NCBI GenBank assembly: GCA_037974665.1
Contig: CM075780.1
Span: 4,436,501-4,500,500 of the forward strand
DNA length: 64,000 bases
Direction of reading: 5' to 3'
Origin: Ehretia macrophylla
Lineage: Eukaryota > Streptophyta > Magnoliopsida > Boraginales > Ehretiaceae
The notes under the pieces were generated by a model. That model had not been told where the DNA came from, did not search any database, and saw only the letters and a list, made by a program, of their open reading frames with translations. This document shows, one piece after another, positions 34,892 through 47,647 of this stretch. Every line of letters begins with the position of its first letter. Within the stretch, counting starts at the first letter, position 1. The translations under genes were made by a program, and so were the position numbers.

Positions 34892-35447
34892 ATTTCAATT
34901 TTTTATGCCCTGGTTAGGGTTGCCAAGATACTTTATCTACCAAATCTCTATTACTGAATCATACGGAACATTGGCAAGACAACTTCGCTACACGTAGATG
35001 CTGGGCCCACAAACCGAGGGCGTAGGGTTTGTGACCAGGTCTCCGTCGCTCCGGTGCCCATAACTTTTGATCCGTAAGGAGTTACACGGCGCACAGCATA
35101 TCGTTGCGAAGCTCTCTGAGAGCTCTACGACGGGGGGAGCCAGCTTGCTCGCCCTGCCCGTTTTTGGAGCCCAAAATGGAATGTTTTCATAAGTTTTAGG
35201 CCACATTTCTTCTTTTGCTCTATTTTTTCGTCTCGAATTGTACGTCGTGAACTGTTAAAAGGACAACAACCTAACTCACGGGACATCAGAGGGCCCTACA
35301 TCATGTCCATATCACGTCTTGTGAGGATATTGCGTTGGTGAAGTGGATGGGTCGTCGTTAAGCCCATTTGGCCTTTTGAATGGGCCATCTCTCTAGGCTG
35401 GGACTGTGAACCGTTAACACATAAAGGAATTGTCCCCTCAACAAGAC

Positions 35448-35567
35448 GGGTGCGATCATACCAGCACTAAAGCACCGTATCCGATCAGAACTCCGAAGTT
35501 AAGCGTGCTTGGGCGAGAGGAGTACTAGGATGGGTGACCCCCTGGGAAGTCCTCGTGTTGCACCCCC
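35448..35567 (+). rRNA. 5S rRNA copy R14
   Basis: Full length. Changes: T24A, G31T, C36G, T73G. T24A and the leader CAACAAGAC are shared with the copy at 36803. Its spacer resembles those after 27344 and 29365. Confidence 0.94.
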
Positions 35568-36125
35568 ATTTCAATTTTTTTTGCCCTGGTTAGGGTTGCA
35601 AAGATACTTTATCTACCAAATCTCTATTACTGAATCCCACGGAACATTGGGCAAGACAACTTCGCTTCACGTAGAGGCTGGGCCCGCAAACCGAGGGCGT
35701 AGGGTTTGTGACCAGGTCTCCGTCGCTCCGGTCCCCATAACTTTTGATCCCTAAGGAGTTACGCGGTGCACAGCACACCGTTGCAAAGCTCTTTTAGAGC
35801 TCTACGACGGGGGCGGCCAGCTTGCTCGTTGTGCCCGTTTTTGGAGCCTCAAAATCGAACGTTTTCATCAGTTTCAAGAAACTTTTCTACTTTTGCTCTG
35901 TTTTTTCGTCCCGAATCGTGCGTCGTGAACTGTTAAAAGGACGACAACCTGACTCGCGGGACATCAGAGGGCCCTACAACGTGTCGATATCACGTCTTGC
36001 GAGGATGCTGCGTTGTTTTAGCGGATGGGTTGTCGTTAAGCCCATTGGGCCTTTTGAATGGGCTATCTCTCTAGGCCGGGACTGTGAACCGTTAACACAT
36101 ATAGGAATTGTGCCCTCAACATGAC

Positions 36126-36245
36126 GGGTGCGATCATACTAGCAATAATGCACCGGATCCCATCAGAACTCCGAAGTTAAGCGTGCTTGGGCGAGAGTAG
36201 TACTAGGATGGGTGACCCCCTAGGAAGTCCTCGTGTTGCACCCCC
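36126..36245 (+). rRNA. 5S rRNA copy R15
   Basis: Full length. Changes: C15T, C20A, G97A, exactly those of the copy at 28022, nearly 8.1 kb away. A third member of that lineage. Confidence 0.95.
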
Positions 36246-36802
36246 TTTTCAATTTTTTTTGCCCTGGTTAGGGTTGCCAAGATACTTTACCCACCATGTC
36301 TCTATTACTGAATCCCACGGAACTTTGGGTAAGACAACTTCGTTTCACGTAGAGGATGGGCCCGCAAACCGAGGGCGTAGGGTTTGTGACTAGGTCTCCG
36401 TCGCTCCGGTGCCCATAACTTTTGATCCGTAAGGAGTTACGCAGCGCACAGCATATCATTGCAAAGCTCTCTGAGGGCTCTACGACGGGGGGAGCCAGCT
36501 TGCTCGCCCTGCCCGTTTTTGGAGCCCAAAATCGAACGTTTTCATCAGTTTTAGGCCACATTTCTTCTTTTGCTCTATTTTTTCGTCTCGAATTGTACGT
36601 CGTGAACTGTTAAAAGGACGACAACCTGACTCACGGGACATCAGAGGGCCCTACATCGTGTCCATATCACGTCCTGCGAGGATATTGCGTTGGTGAAGCG
36701 GATGGGTCGTCGTTAAGCCCATTTGGCCTTTTGAATGGGCCATCTCTCTAGGCTGGGACTGTGAACCGTTAACACATAAAGGAATTGTCCCCTCAACAAG
36801 AC

Positions 36803-36922
36803 GGGTGCGATCATACCAGCACTAAAGCACCGGATCCCATTAGAACTCTGAAGTTAAGCGTGCTTGGGTGAGAGTAGTACTAGGATGGGTGACCCCCAGG
36901 GAAGTCCTCGTGTTGCACCTCC
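36803..36922 (+). rRNA. 5S rRNA copy R16
   Basis: Full length. Changes: T24A, C39T, C47T, C67T, T96A, C118T. Its spacer is the first with the CATTAGGCAAGAC / ACATCG form that dominates to the right. Confidence 0.94.
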
Positions 36923-37479
36923 TTTTCAATTTTTTTTGCCCTAGTTAGGGTTGCCAAGATACTTTATCTACCAAATCTCTATTACCAAATCCCACGGAAC
37001 ATTAGGCAAGACAACATCGCTTCACGTAGAGGATGGGCTCGCAAACCGAGGGCGGAGGGTTTGTGACCAGGTCTCCGTCGCTCCGGTGCCCATAACTTTT
37101 GATCCGTAAGGACTTACGCAGCGCACAGCTTACCGTTGCAAAGCTCTCTGAGAGCTCTACGACAGGGGCAGCTAGCTTGCTCGCTTTGCCCTTTTTTGGA
37201 GCCTAAAATCGAACGTTTTCATTAGTTTCAGGCCACTTTTCTTCTTTTGCCCAGTTTTCCCATCCTGGATCGTACGTCGTGAACTGTTAAAAGGACAACA
37301 ACCTGACTCGCAGGATATCAGAGGGCCCTAAAACGTGTTGATATCAAATCTTGCGAGGATGCTGCGTTGTTGAGGCAGATGGGTTGTCGTTAAGCCCATT
37401 GGGCCGTTTGAATGGGCCATCTCTCTAGGCTGGAACTATGAACGGTTAACACATAAAGGAATTGTGCCCACAACATGAC

Positions 37480-37599
37480 GGGTGCGATCAAACCAGCACT
37501 AATGCACCGTTTCCCATTAGAACTCCGAAGTTAAGCGTGCTTGGGCGAGAGTAGTACTAGGATGGGTGACCCCCTGGGAAGTCCTCGTGTTGCACCCCC
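37480..37599 (+). rRNA. 5S rRNA copy R17
   Basis: Full length. Changes: T12A, G31T, A32T, C39T. Confidence 0.95.
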
Positions 37600-38155
37600 T
37601 TTTCAATTTTTTTTGCCCTGGTTAGGGTTGCCAAGATACTTTATCCACCAAATCTCTTTTACCAAATCCCACGGAACATTAGGCAAGACAACATCGCTTC
37701 ACGTAGAGGCTGGGCCCGCAAACTGCGGGCGGAGGGTTTGTGACCAGGTCTCCGTCGCTCCTGTGCCCATAACTTTTGATCCGTAAGGAGTTACGCGGTG
37801 CACAGCAAACCGTTGCAAAGCTCTCTGAGAGCTCTACGACGGGAGCAGCCAGTTTGCTGGCTGTGCTCTTTTTGGAGCCTAAAATCGAATGTTTTCATTA
37901 GGTTTAGGCCATTTTTCTTCTTTTGCTCTATTTTTCCGTCCCGGATCGTACGTCGTGAACTGTTAAAAGGACGAGAACCGGACTCGCGGGACATTAGAGG
38001 GCCTTACAACATGTCGATATCACGTATTGCGAGGATACTGCGTTGTTGAAGCAGATAGGTTGTCGTTAAGTCTATTTGGCCTTTTGAATCGGCCATCTCT
38101 CTAGGCTGGGACTGTGAACCCTTAACATATAAAGAAATTGTCCCCTCAACATGAC

Positions 38156-38275
38156 GGGTGCGATCATACCAGCACTAAAGCACCGGATCCCATCAGAACT
38201 CCGAAGTTAAGCGTGCTTGGGCGAGAGTAGTACTAGGATGGGTGACCCCCAGGGAAGTCCTCGTGTTGCACCACC
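38156..38275 (+). rRNA. 5S rRNA copy R18
   Basis: Full length. Changes: T24A, T96A, C118A. Confidence 0.95.
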
Positions 38276-38830
38276 TTTTCAATTTTTTTTGCCCTGGTTA
38301 GGGTTGCCAAGATACTTTATCCACCAAATCTCTATTACCAAATCCCACGGAACATTAGGCAAGACAACATCGCTTCACGTAGAGGCTGGGCCCGCAAACC
38401 GAGGGCGGAGGGTTTGTGACCAGGTCTCCGTCGCTCCGGTGCCCATAACTTTTGATCCGTAAGGACTTACGCGGCGCACAGCTTACCGTTGCAAAGCTCT
38501 CTAAGAGCTCTACGACGAGAGCAGCCAATTTGCTCGATGTGCTCTTTTTGGAGCCTAAAATCGAATGTTTTCATTAGTTTCAGGCCATTTTTCTTCTTTT
38601 GCTCTATTTTTCCGTCCCGGATCGTTCGTCGTGAACTGTTAAAAGGACGACAACCTGACTCGCCGGACATCAGAGGGCCCTACAATGTGTCGATATCACG
38701 TCTTGCGAGGATGCTGCATTGTTGATGCGGATGGGTTGTCGTTAAGCCCATTGGGCCATCAGAATGGGCCATCTCTCTAGCTGGGACTGTGAACAGTTAA
38801 CACATATAGGAATTGTGCCCTCAACATGAC

Positions 38831-38950
38831 TGGTGTGATCATACCAGCACTAATGCACCGGATCACATCAGAACTCCAAAGTTGAGCGTGCTTGGGCGAG
38901 AGTAGTACTAGGATGGGTGACCCCCTGGGAAGTCCTCGTGGTGCACCCCC
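38831..38950 (+). rRNA. 5S rRNA copy R19, first of the variant class
   Basis: Full length. Changes: G1T, C6T, C35A, G48A, A54G, T111G. The leftmost gene with the linked C35A and A54G pair (A54G in box A). Confidence 0.94.
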
Positions 38951-39507
38951 TTTTCAATTTTTTTTGCCCTAGTTAGGGTTGCCAAGATACTTTATCCACC
39001 AAATCTCTATTACCGAATCCCACGGAACATTCGGCAAGACCACATCGCTTCAAATAGAGGCTAGGCCCGCAAACCGAGGGCGTAGGGTTTGTGACCAGAT
39101 CTCCGTCGCTCCGGTGACCATAACTTTTGATCCGTAAGGAGTTACGCGGCGCACAGCATACCATTGCAAAGCTCTCTGAGAGATCTACGACGAGGACAGC
39201 CAGTTTGCTCACTTTGCCATTTTTTGGAGCCTAAAATCGAATGTTTTCATTAGTTTCAGGCCACTTTTCTTCTTTTGTTCTATTTTTTTGTCCCGGATCG
39301 TACGTCGTGAACTGTTAAAAGGACGACAACCTGACTCGTGGGACATCAGAGGGCCCTACAACATGTCGATATCACGTCTTGCGAGGACGGTGCATTGTTG
39401 AAGAAGATGGGTTATCGTTAAGCCCATTAGTCCTTTTGAATGGGCCATCTCTCTAGGTTGGGACTGTGAACCGTTAACACATAAAGGAATTGTGCCCTCA
39501 ACATGAC

Positions 39508-39627
39508 GGGTGCAATCATACCAGCACTAATGCACTGGATCCCATCAGAACTCCGAAGTTAAGTGTGCTTGGGCGAGAGTAGTACTAGGATGGGTGACCC
39601 CCTGGGAAGTCCTTGTGTTGCACCTCC
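39508..39627 (+). rRNA. 5S rRNA copy R20
   Basis: Full length. Changes: G7A, C29T, C57T, C107T, C118T; most are CpG-type transitions. Confidence 0.95.
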
Positions 39628-40184
39628 TTTTTAATTTTTTTTGCCCTGGTTAGGGTTGCCAAGATACTTTATCCACCAAATCTCTATTACCGAATCCCAC
39701 GGAACATTGGGCAAGACAACATCGCTTCACGTGGAGGCTGGGCCCGCAAACCGAGGGCATAGGGTTGGTGACCAAGTCTCTGTCGCTCCGGTGCCCATAA
39801 CTTTTGATCCGTAAAGAGTTACGCGGTGCACAGCATACCGTTGCAAGGCTCTCTGAGAGCTCCATGACGGGGGCAGCCAGCTTGCTCGCTGTGCCCATTT
39901 TTGGAGCCCAAAATAGAACGTTTTCATCAGTTTCAGGCCACTTTTCTTCTTTTGCTCTATTTTTCCGTCCTGGATCGTACGTCGTGAACAGTTAAAAGGA
40001 TGACAACCTGACTCGCGGGACATCAGAGGGCCCTACAACTTGTCGATATCACGTCTTGCGAGGATGCTGCGTTGTTGAAGTAGATGGGTTGTCGTTAAGC
40101 CCATTGGGCCTTTTGAATGGGCCGTCTCTCTGGGCTAGGACTGTGAACCGTTAACACATAAAGGAATTGTGCCCTCAACATGAC

Positions 40185-40304
40185 GGGTGTGATCATGCCA
40201 GCACTAATGCACCGGATCCCATCAGAACTCCGAAGTTAAGCGTGCTTGGGCGAGAGTAGTACTAGGATGGGTGACCCCCTTGGAAGTCCTCGTGTTGCAC
40301 CCCC
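40185..40304 (+). rRNA. 5S rRNA copy R21
   Basis: Full length. Changes: C6T, A13G, G97T. Confidence 0.95.
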
Positions 40305-40861
40305 TTTTCAATTTTTTTTGCCCTGGTTAGCGTTGCCAAGATACTTTATCCACCCAATCATTGTTACCGAATCCCACGGAACATTAGATAAGACAACATC
40401 GCTTCACGTAGAGGCTGGGCCCGCAAACCGAGGGCATAGGGTTTGTTACCAGGTCTCCGTCGCTCCGGTGCCCATAACTTTTCACCCGCAAGGAGTTACG
40501 CGACGCACATCATACCATTGCAAAGCTCTCTGAGAGCTCTACGACGGGGGCAGCCTGCTTGCTCGCTGTGCCCCTTCTTGGAGCCCAAAATCAATCGTTT
40601 TCATCAATTTCATGCCACTTTTCTTCTTTTGCTCTTTTTTTTTGTCCCAGATCGTACGTCGTGAACTATTAAAATGACGACAACCTGAATCGCGGTACAT
40701 CAGAAGGCCCTACAACGTGTTGATATCACGTCTAGCAAGGATGCTGCGTTGTTGAAGTAGATAGGTTGTCGTTAAGCCCGTTGGGCCTTTTGAATGGGCC
40801 ATCTCTCTAGGCTGGGACTGTGAACCGTTAACACATAAACGAATTGTGCCCTCAACATGAC

Positions 40862-40981
40862 GGGTGCGATCATACAAGTACTAATGAACCAGATCCCATC
40901 AGAACTCCGAAGTTAAGCGTGCTTGGGCGAGAGTAGTACTAGGATGTGTGACCCCTTGGGAAGTCCTCGTGTTGCACCCCT
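40862..40981 (+). rRNA. 5S rRNA copy R22
   Basis: Full length. Changes: C15A, C18T, C26A, G30A, G86T, C95T, C120T. G86T lies in the heart of box C. Confidence 0.93.
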
Positions 40982-41538
40982 TTTTCAATTTTTTTTACCC
41001 TGGTTAGGGTTGACAAGATACTTTATCCACCAAATCTCTATTACCAAATCCCACAGAACATTAGTCAAGACAACATCGCTTCACGTTGAGGCTGGGCCTA
41101 CAAACCGAGGGCGTAGGGTTTGTGACCAGGTGTCCGTCGCTCCGGTGCCCATAACTTTTGATCCGTTAGGAGTTATCCGGCGCACAGCATGCCGTTCCAA
41201 AGCTCGCTGAGAGCTCTACGACGAGGCCAGCCAGCTTGCTCGCTGTGCCCATTTTTGGAGCCTAAAATCGAACGTTTTCATTAGTTTCAGGCCACTTTTC
41301 TTCTTTTGCTCTGTTTTTCCGTCCTGGATCGTACGTCGTGAACTGTTAAAAGGACGACAACCTGACTCGTGGGATATCAGAGGGCCTTACAACGTGTCGA
41401 TATCACGTCTTGCGAGGATGCTGCGTTGTTGAAGCAGATGGGTTGTCGTTAAGCCCATTGGGCCTTTTGAATGGGCCATCTCTCTAGGCTGGGACTGTGA
41501 ACCGTTAACACATAAAGGAATTGTGCCCTCAACATGAT

Positions 41539-41658
41539 GGGTGCGATCATACCAGCACTATTGCACCGGATCCCATCAGAACTTCGAAGTTAAGCGTGCT
41601 TGGGCGAGAGTAGTACTAGGATGGGTGACCCCCTGGGAAGTCCCCGTCTTGCACCCCC
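41539..41658 (+). rRNA. 5S rRNA copy R23
   Basis: Full length. Changes: A23T, C46T, T106C, G110C, with T at -1. Confidence 0.95.
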
Positions 41659-42214
41659 TTTTCAATTTTTTTGCCTCGGTCAGGGTTGCCAAGATACTTT
41701 ATCCACCAAATCTCTATTACCAAATCCCACGGAACATTGGGCAAGACAACATCGCTTCACGTAGAGGCTGGGCCTACAAACCGAGGGCGTAGGGTTTGTG
41801 ACCAGGTGTCCGTCGCTCCGGTGCCCATAACTTTTGATCCGTTAGGAGTTACACGGCGCACAGCAGACCGTTGCAAAGCTCTCTGAGAGCTCTACGACGG
41901 GGGCAGCCAGCTTGCTGGCTGTGCCTATTTTTGAAGCCTAAAATCGAACGTTTTCATTAGTTTCAAATCACCTTTCTTCTTTTGCTCTATTTTTTCGTCC
42001 TGGATCTTACGTCGTGAACTGTTAAAAGCATGACAACCTGACTCGTGGGATATCAGAGGGCCTTACAATGTGTCGATATCACGTCTTGCGAGGATGCTGC
42101 GTTGTTGAAGCAGATGGGTTGTCGTTAAGCCCATTGGGCCTTTTGAATAAGTCATCTCTCTAGGCTGGGACTGTGAACCGTTAACACATAAAGGAATTGT
42201 GCCCTCAACATGAC

Positions 42215-42334
42215 GGGTGCGATCATACCCGCACTAATGCACCGGATCCCATCAGAACTCCGAAGTTAAGCGTACTTGGGCGAGTGTAGTACCAGGAAGG
42301 GTGACCCCCTGGGAAGTCCTCGTGTTGCACCCCA
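42215..42334 (+). rRNA. 5S rRNA copy R24
   Basis: Full length. Changes: A16C, G60A, A71T, T79C, T84A, C120A. A71T, T79C and C120A are shared with the copy at 46175. Confidence 0.94.
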
Positions 42335-42890
42335 TTTTCAATTTTTTTTGCCCTGGTCAGGGTAGCCAAGATACTTTATCCACCAAATCTCTATTACCGA
42401 ATCCCACGGAGCATTGGGCAAGACAACATCGGTTCACGTAGAGGCTGGGCCCGCTAACCGAGGGCGTAGGGTTTGTGACCAGGTCTCCGTCGCTCCGGTG
42501 CCCATAACTTTTGATCCGTAAAGAGTTACGCGGCGCACAGCATACCGTTGCAAAGCACTCTGAGAGCTCAACGATAGGGGCCCCTAGCTTGCTAGCTTTG
42601 CCCTTTTTAGAGCCCGAAATCAAACGTTTTCATTAGTTTCAGGATACTTTTATTCTTTTGCTCTGTTTTTCCGTCGCGGATCGTACGTCGTGAACTGTTA
42701 AAAGGACAACAACCAGACTCGCGGGACATCAGAGGGCCCTACAACGTGTCGATATCTCGTCTTGCGAGGATGCTGCGTTGTTGAAGCAGATGGGTTGTCG
42801 TTAAGCCCATTGGGCCTTTTGGATGGGCCATCTCTCTAGGCTGAGACTGTGAACCGTTAACACTTAAAGGAATTGAGCCCTCAATATGAC

Positions 42891-43010
42891 GGGTGCGATC
42901 ATACCAGCTCTAATGCACCGGATCCCATCAGAACTCCGAAGTTAAGCGTGCTTGGGCAATAGTAGTACTAGGATGGGTGACCCCGTGGGAAGTCCTCGTG
43001 TTGCACCCCC
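42891..43010 (+). rRNA. 5S rRNA copy R25
   Basis: Full length. Changes: A19T, G68A, G70T, C95G. C95G is shared with the copy at 46851. The following spacer has lost about 100 bp. Confidence 0.94.
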
Positions 43011-43295
43011 TTTTCAATTTTTTTTGCCCTGGTTTGGGTTGCCAAGATACTTTATCCACCCAATCTCTGTTACCGAATCCCACGAAGCATTAGGCAAGAC
43101 AACATCGCTTCACGTAGAGGCTGGGCCCGCAAACCGAAGGCATAGGGTTTGTTACCAGGTCTCCGTCGCTCCAGTGCCCATAACTTTTGATCCGTAAGGA
43201 GTTACACGGCGCACATCATACCGTTGCAAAGCCCTCTGAGAACTCTACGACAGGGGCAGCCAGCTTGCTCGCTGTGCCCATTTTTGGAGCCCAAA

Positions 43296-43300
43296 ATCGC
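43296..43300 (+). other. 100-bp spacer deletion junction
   Basis: AAAATCG is joined directly to CGGAACATCAG, removing the stretch that normally lies between AAAATCGAACG and GACTCGCGG. TCG is common to both sides. The duplicate unit at 46851 keeps the stretch, so the loss came after the block duplication. The unit is 577 bp. Confidence 0.88.
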
Positions 43301-43467
43301 GGAACATCAGAGGGCCCTAAAATGTGTCGATATCACATCTTGCGAGGATGCTGCATTTTTGAAGCAGATGGGTTGCCGTTAAGCCCATTGGGTCTTCTGA
43401 ATGTGCAATCTCTCTAGCAGGGACCGTGAACCGTTAACACATATACGAATTGTGCCCTCAACATGAC

Positions 43468-43587
43468 AGGCGCGATCACACCATCACTAATGCACCGGAT
43501 CCCATCAGAACTTTGAAGTTAAGCGTGCTTGGGCGAGAGTAGTACTAGGATGGGTGACCCCCTGGGAAGTCCTCGTGTTGCACCCCC
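43468..43587 (+). rRNA. 5S rRNA copy R26
   Basis: Full length. Changes: G1A, T4C, T12C, G17T, C46T, C47T. The first 12 positions are altered together with the copy at 47528. Confidence 0.94.
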
Positions 43588-44144
43588 TTTTCAATTTTTT
43601 TTTGCCGTGGTTAGGGTTGCCAAGATACTTTATCCACCAAATCTATATTAGCGAATCCCACGGAACATTAGGCAAGACAACATCGCTTCACGTAGAGGCT
43701 GGACCCGCAAACCGAGGTCGTAGGTTTTGTGACCAGGTCTCCGTCGCTCCGGTGCTCATAACTTTTGATCCGTAAGGAGTTATGTGGCGCACAGTATACC
43801 GTTTCAAAGCTCTTTAAGAGCTCTACGACGGGGGAAGCTAGCTTGCCCGCTCTGCTTGTTTTTGGAGCCAAAAATCGAACTTTTTCATTAGTTTCAGGCC
43901 ACTTTTCTTCTTTTGCTCTATTTTTCCATCCCGAATTGTACATCATGAATTGTTAAAAGGATGATATCCTGACTCGCCGGACATCAGAGGGCCCTACAAC
44001 GTGTCGATATCACGTCTTGCAAGGATGCTGCATTGTTGAAGCAGATGGGTTGTCGTTAAGCCCATTGAGCCTTCTGAATGGGCCATCTCTGTAGCTGGGA
44101 TTGTGAACCGTTAACACATATAGGAATTGTGCCTTCAACATGAC

Positions 44145-44265
44145 CGGTGCGATCATACCAGCACTAATGCTCCGGATCAGATAAGAACTCCGAAGTTGAG
44201 CGTGCTTGGGCAAGAGTAGTACTAGGATGGGTGACCCCCTGGGAAAGTCCTCGTGTTGCACCCCC
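44145..44265 (+). rRNA. 5S rRNA copy R27, variant class with extra A
   Basis: 121 nt: an A is added in GGGAAAGTCC near position 100. Changes: G1C, A27T, C35A, C36G, C39A, A54G, G68A. Duplicate at 48205, relative at 54966. Confidence 0.93.
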
Positions 44266-44821
44266 TTTTCAATTTTTTTTGCGCTGGTTAGGGTTGCCAA
44301 GATACTTTATCCACCAAATCTATATTACCGAAGCCCACGGAACATTAGGCAAGACGACATCGCTTCACGTGGAGGCAGGGACAGCAAACCGACGGCGTAG
44401 GATTTGTGAACAGGTCTCCGTCGCTCCGGTGCCCATAACTTTTGATCCGTAACGAGTTACGCGGCGCACAACATACCGTTGCAAAGCTCTCTGAGAGCTC
44501 TACGACGGGGGCAGCTAGCTTGCTCGCTGTGCCCATTTTTGGAGCCCAAAATCGAACATTTTCATCAATTTCAGGCAACTTTTCTTCTTTTGCTGTGTTT
44601 TTTCATCCCGGATCGTACGTCGTGAACTGTTAAGATGACGACAACCTGACTCGCGGGATATCAGAGGGCCCTACAACGTGTCGATATCACGTTTTGCGAG
44701 GATGCTGCATTGTTGAAGCGGATGGGTTGTCATTAAGCACATTGGGCCTTCTGAATAGGCCATCTCTCTAGCTGGGACTGTGAACCGTTAACACATATAG
44801 GAATTGTGCCATCAACATGAC

Positions 44822-44941
44822 CGGTGCGATCATACCAGCACTAATGCACCAAATCACATCAGAACTCCAAAGTTGAGCGTGCTTGGGCGAGAGTAGTACT
44901 AGGATGGGTGACCCCGTGGAAAGTGCTCGTGTTGCATCCCC
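44822..44941 (+). rRNA. 5S rRNA copy R28, variant class
   Basis: Ten changes: G1C, G30A, G31A, C35A, G48A, A54G, C95G, G99A, C104G, C116T. The same set occurs at 48883 and nearly so at 55643. Confidence 0.93.
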
Positions 44942-45498
44942 TTTTCAATTCTTTTTGCCCTGGTTAGGGTTGCCAAGATACTTTATCCACCAAATCTCTA
45001 TTACCGAATCCCACGGAACATTAGGCAAGACAACATCGCTTCACGTAGAGGTTGGACCAGCAAACCGAGGGCGTAGGGTTTTTGACTAGGTCTCCGTCGC
45101 TACGTTGCCCATAACTTCTGATCCGTGAGGAGTTACGTAGCGCACAGCATACCGTTGCAAAGCTCTCAGAGAGCTCTACATCGGGGGCATCCAGCTTGCT
45201 CGCTGTGCCCACTTTTGGAGCCTAAAATCAAACTTTTTCATTAACTTCCAAGCCACTTTTCTTCTTTTGCTCTGTTTTTTAGTCCCGGATCGTACGTCGT
45301 GAACTGTTAAAAGGATGACAACCTGACTCGCGGGACATCAGAGGGCCCTACAACGTGTCGATATCATGGTTTGCGAGGATGCTACATTGTTGAAGCGGAT
45401 GGGTTGTCGTTAAGCCCATTGGGTCTTCTGAAGGGGCCATCTCTCTAGTTGGGACTGTGAACCGTTAACACATATAGTAATTGTGCCCTCAACATGAT

Positions 45499-45618
45499 AG
45501 GTGCGATCATACCAGCACTAATGCACCATATCCCATCAGAACTCTGAAGTTAAGCGTGCTTGGGAGAGAGTAGTACTAGGATGGGTGACACCCTGGGAAG
45601 TCCTCGTGTTGCACCCTC
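45499..45618 (+). rRNA. 5S rRNA copy R29
   Basis: Full length. Changes: G1A, G30A, G31T, C47T, C67A, C92A, C119T. Not of the C35A/A54G class. Duplicate at 49559. Confidence 0.93.
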
Positions 45619-46174
45619 TTTTCAATTTTTTTTGCCCTGGTTAGGGTTGCCAAGATACTTTATCCACCAAATCTATATTACCGAATCCCACGGAACATTA
45701 GGCAAGACAACATCGCTTCACGTAGAGGCTGGGCCAGCAAACCGAGGTCGTAGGGTTTGTGACCAGGTCTCCGTCGCTCCGGTGCTCATAACTTTTGATC
45801 CGTAAGGAGTTACGCGGCGCATAGTATACCGTTGCAAAGCTCTTTGAGAGCTCTACGACGGGGGAAGCTAGCTTGCTCACTGTAACCAGTTTTGGAGCCT
45901 AAAATCAAACTTTTTCATTAGTTTCAGGCCACTTTTCTTCTTTTGCTCTGTTTTTCCGTCCCGAATCGTAACTCATGAACAGTTAAAAGGATGACATCTG
46001 GACTCGCGGGACGTCAGAGGGCCCTACAACGTGTCGACATCACGTCTTGCGAGGACGCTGCATTGTTGAAGCAGATGGGTTGTCGTTAAGCCCATTGGGC
46101 ATTCTAAATGGGCCATCTCTCTAGCTGGGACTGTGAACCGTTAACACATATAGGAATTGTGCCCTCAACATGAC

Positions 46175-46294
46175 CGGTGCGATCATACCAGCACTAATGC
46201 ACCGGATCCCATCAGAACTCCGAAGTTAAGCGTGCTTGGGCGAGTGTAGTACCAGGATGGGTGACCCCCTGGGAAGTCCTCGTGTTGCACCCCA
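46175..46294 (+). rRNA. 5S rRNA copy R30
   Basis: Full length. Changes: G1C, A71T, T79C, C120A. Duplicate of the copy at 42215, but with the G1C leader type. Confidence 0.95.
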
Positions 46295-46850
46295 TTTTCA
46301 ATTTTTTTTGCCCTGGTCAGGGTAGGCAAGATACTTTATCGACCAAATCTCTATTACCGAATCCCACGGAGCATTGGGCAGGACAACATCGGTTCACGTA
46401 GAGGCTGGGCCCGCTAACCGAGGGCGTAGGGTTTGTGACCAGGTCTCCGTCGCTCCGGTGCCCATAACTTTTGATCCGTAAAGAGTTACGCGGCGCACAG
46501 CATACCGTTGGAAAGCACTCTGAGAGCTCAACGATAGGGGCCACTAGCTTGCTAGCTTTTCCCTTTTTAGAGCCCGAAATCAAACGTTTTCATTAGTTTC
46601 AGGATACTTTTATTCTTTTGCTCTGTTTTTCCGTCGCGGATCGTAAGTCGTGAACTGTTAAAAGGACAACAACCTGACTCGCGGGACATCAGAGGGCCCT
46701 ACAACGTGTCGAGATCTCGTCTTGCTAGGATGCTGCGTTGTTGAAGCAGATGGGTTGTCGTTAAGCCCATTGGGCCTTTTGGATGGGCCATATCTCTAGG
46801 CTGAGACTGTGAACCGTTAACACTTAAAGGAATTGAGCGCTCAATATGAC

Positions 46851-46970
46851 GGGTGCGATCATACCAGCACTAATGCACCGGATCCCATCAGAACTCCGAA
46901 GTTAAGCGTGCTTGGGCGAGAGTAGTACTAGGATGGGTGACCCCGTGGGAAGTCCTCGTGTTGCACCCCC
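46851..46970 (+). rRNA. 5S rRNA copy R31 (one change)
   Basis: Only C95G, at the end of box C. The leader is poor (CTTAAAG instead of CATATAG). Confidence 0.96.
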
Positions 46971-47527
46971 TTTTTCAATTTTTTTTGCCCTGGTTTGGGT
47001 TGCCAAGATACTTTATCCACCCAATCTCTGTTACCGAATCCCACGAAGCATTAGGCAAGACAACATCGCTTCACGTAGAGGCTGGGCCCGCAAACCAAGG
47101 GCATAGGATTTGTTACCAGGTCTCTGTCGCTCCAGTGCCCATAACTTTTTATCCGTAAGGAGTTATGCGGCACACAGGATACCATTGCAAAGCTCTTTGA
47201 GTGCTCTACGATGGGGGCAGCTAGCTTGCTCGCTGTGCCCCTTTTTGCAGCCCAAAATCGAATGTTTTCATCAGTTTCAGGCAACTTTTCTTCTTTTGCT
47301 CTGTTTTTTCATCCCGGATCGTACGTCGTGAACTGTTAAAAGGACGACAACCTGACTCGCGGGACATCGGAGGGCCCTATAATGTGTCGATATCACATCT
47401 TGCGAGGATGCTGCATTTTTGAAGCAGATGGGTTGTCGTTAAGCCCATTGGGTCTTCTGAATGTGCAATCTCTCTAGCAGGGACCGTGAACCATTAACAC
47501 ATATACGAATTGTGCCCTCAACATGAC

Positions 47528-47647
47528 AGGCGCGATCACACCAGCGCTAATGCACCGGATCCCATTAGAACTTTGAAGTTAAGCGTGGTTGGGCGAGAGT
47601 AGTACTAGGATGGGTGACCCCCTGGGAAGTCCCCGTGTTGCACCCCC
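47528..47647 (+). rRNA. 5S rRNA copy R32
   Basis: Nine changes: G1A, T4C, T12C, A19G, C39T, C46T, C47T, C61G, T106C. Duplicate of the copy at 43468. Confidence 0.93.

Larger units (their letters stand above)
42215..46174 (+). repeat. Six-unit 5S block, copy A
   Basis: Genes at 42215, 42891, 43468, 44145, 44822 and 45499. Each has a partner in the next block with the same private changes. 3960 bp long because of the 100-bp spacer loss at 43296. Confidence 0.9.
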
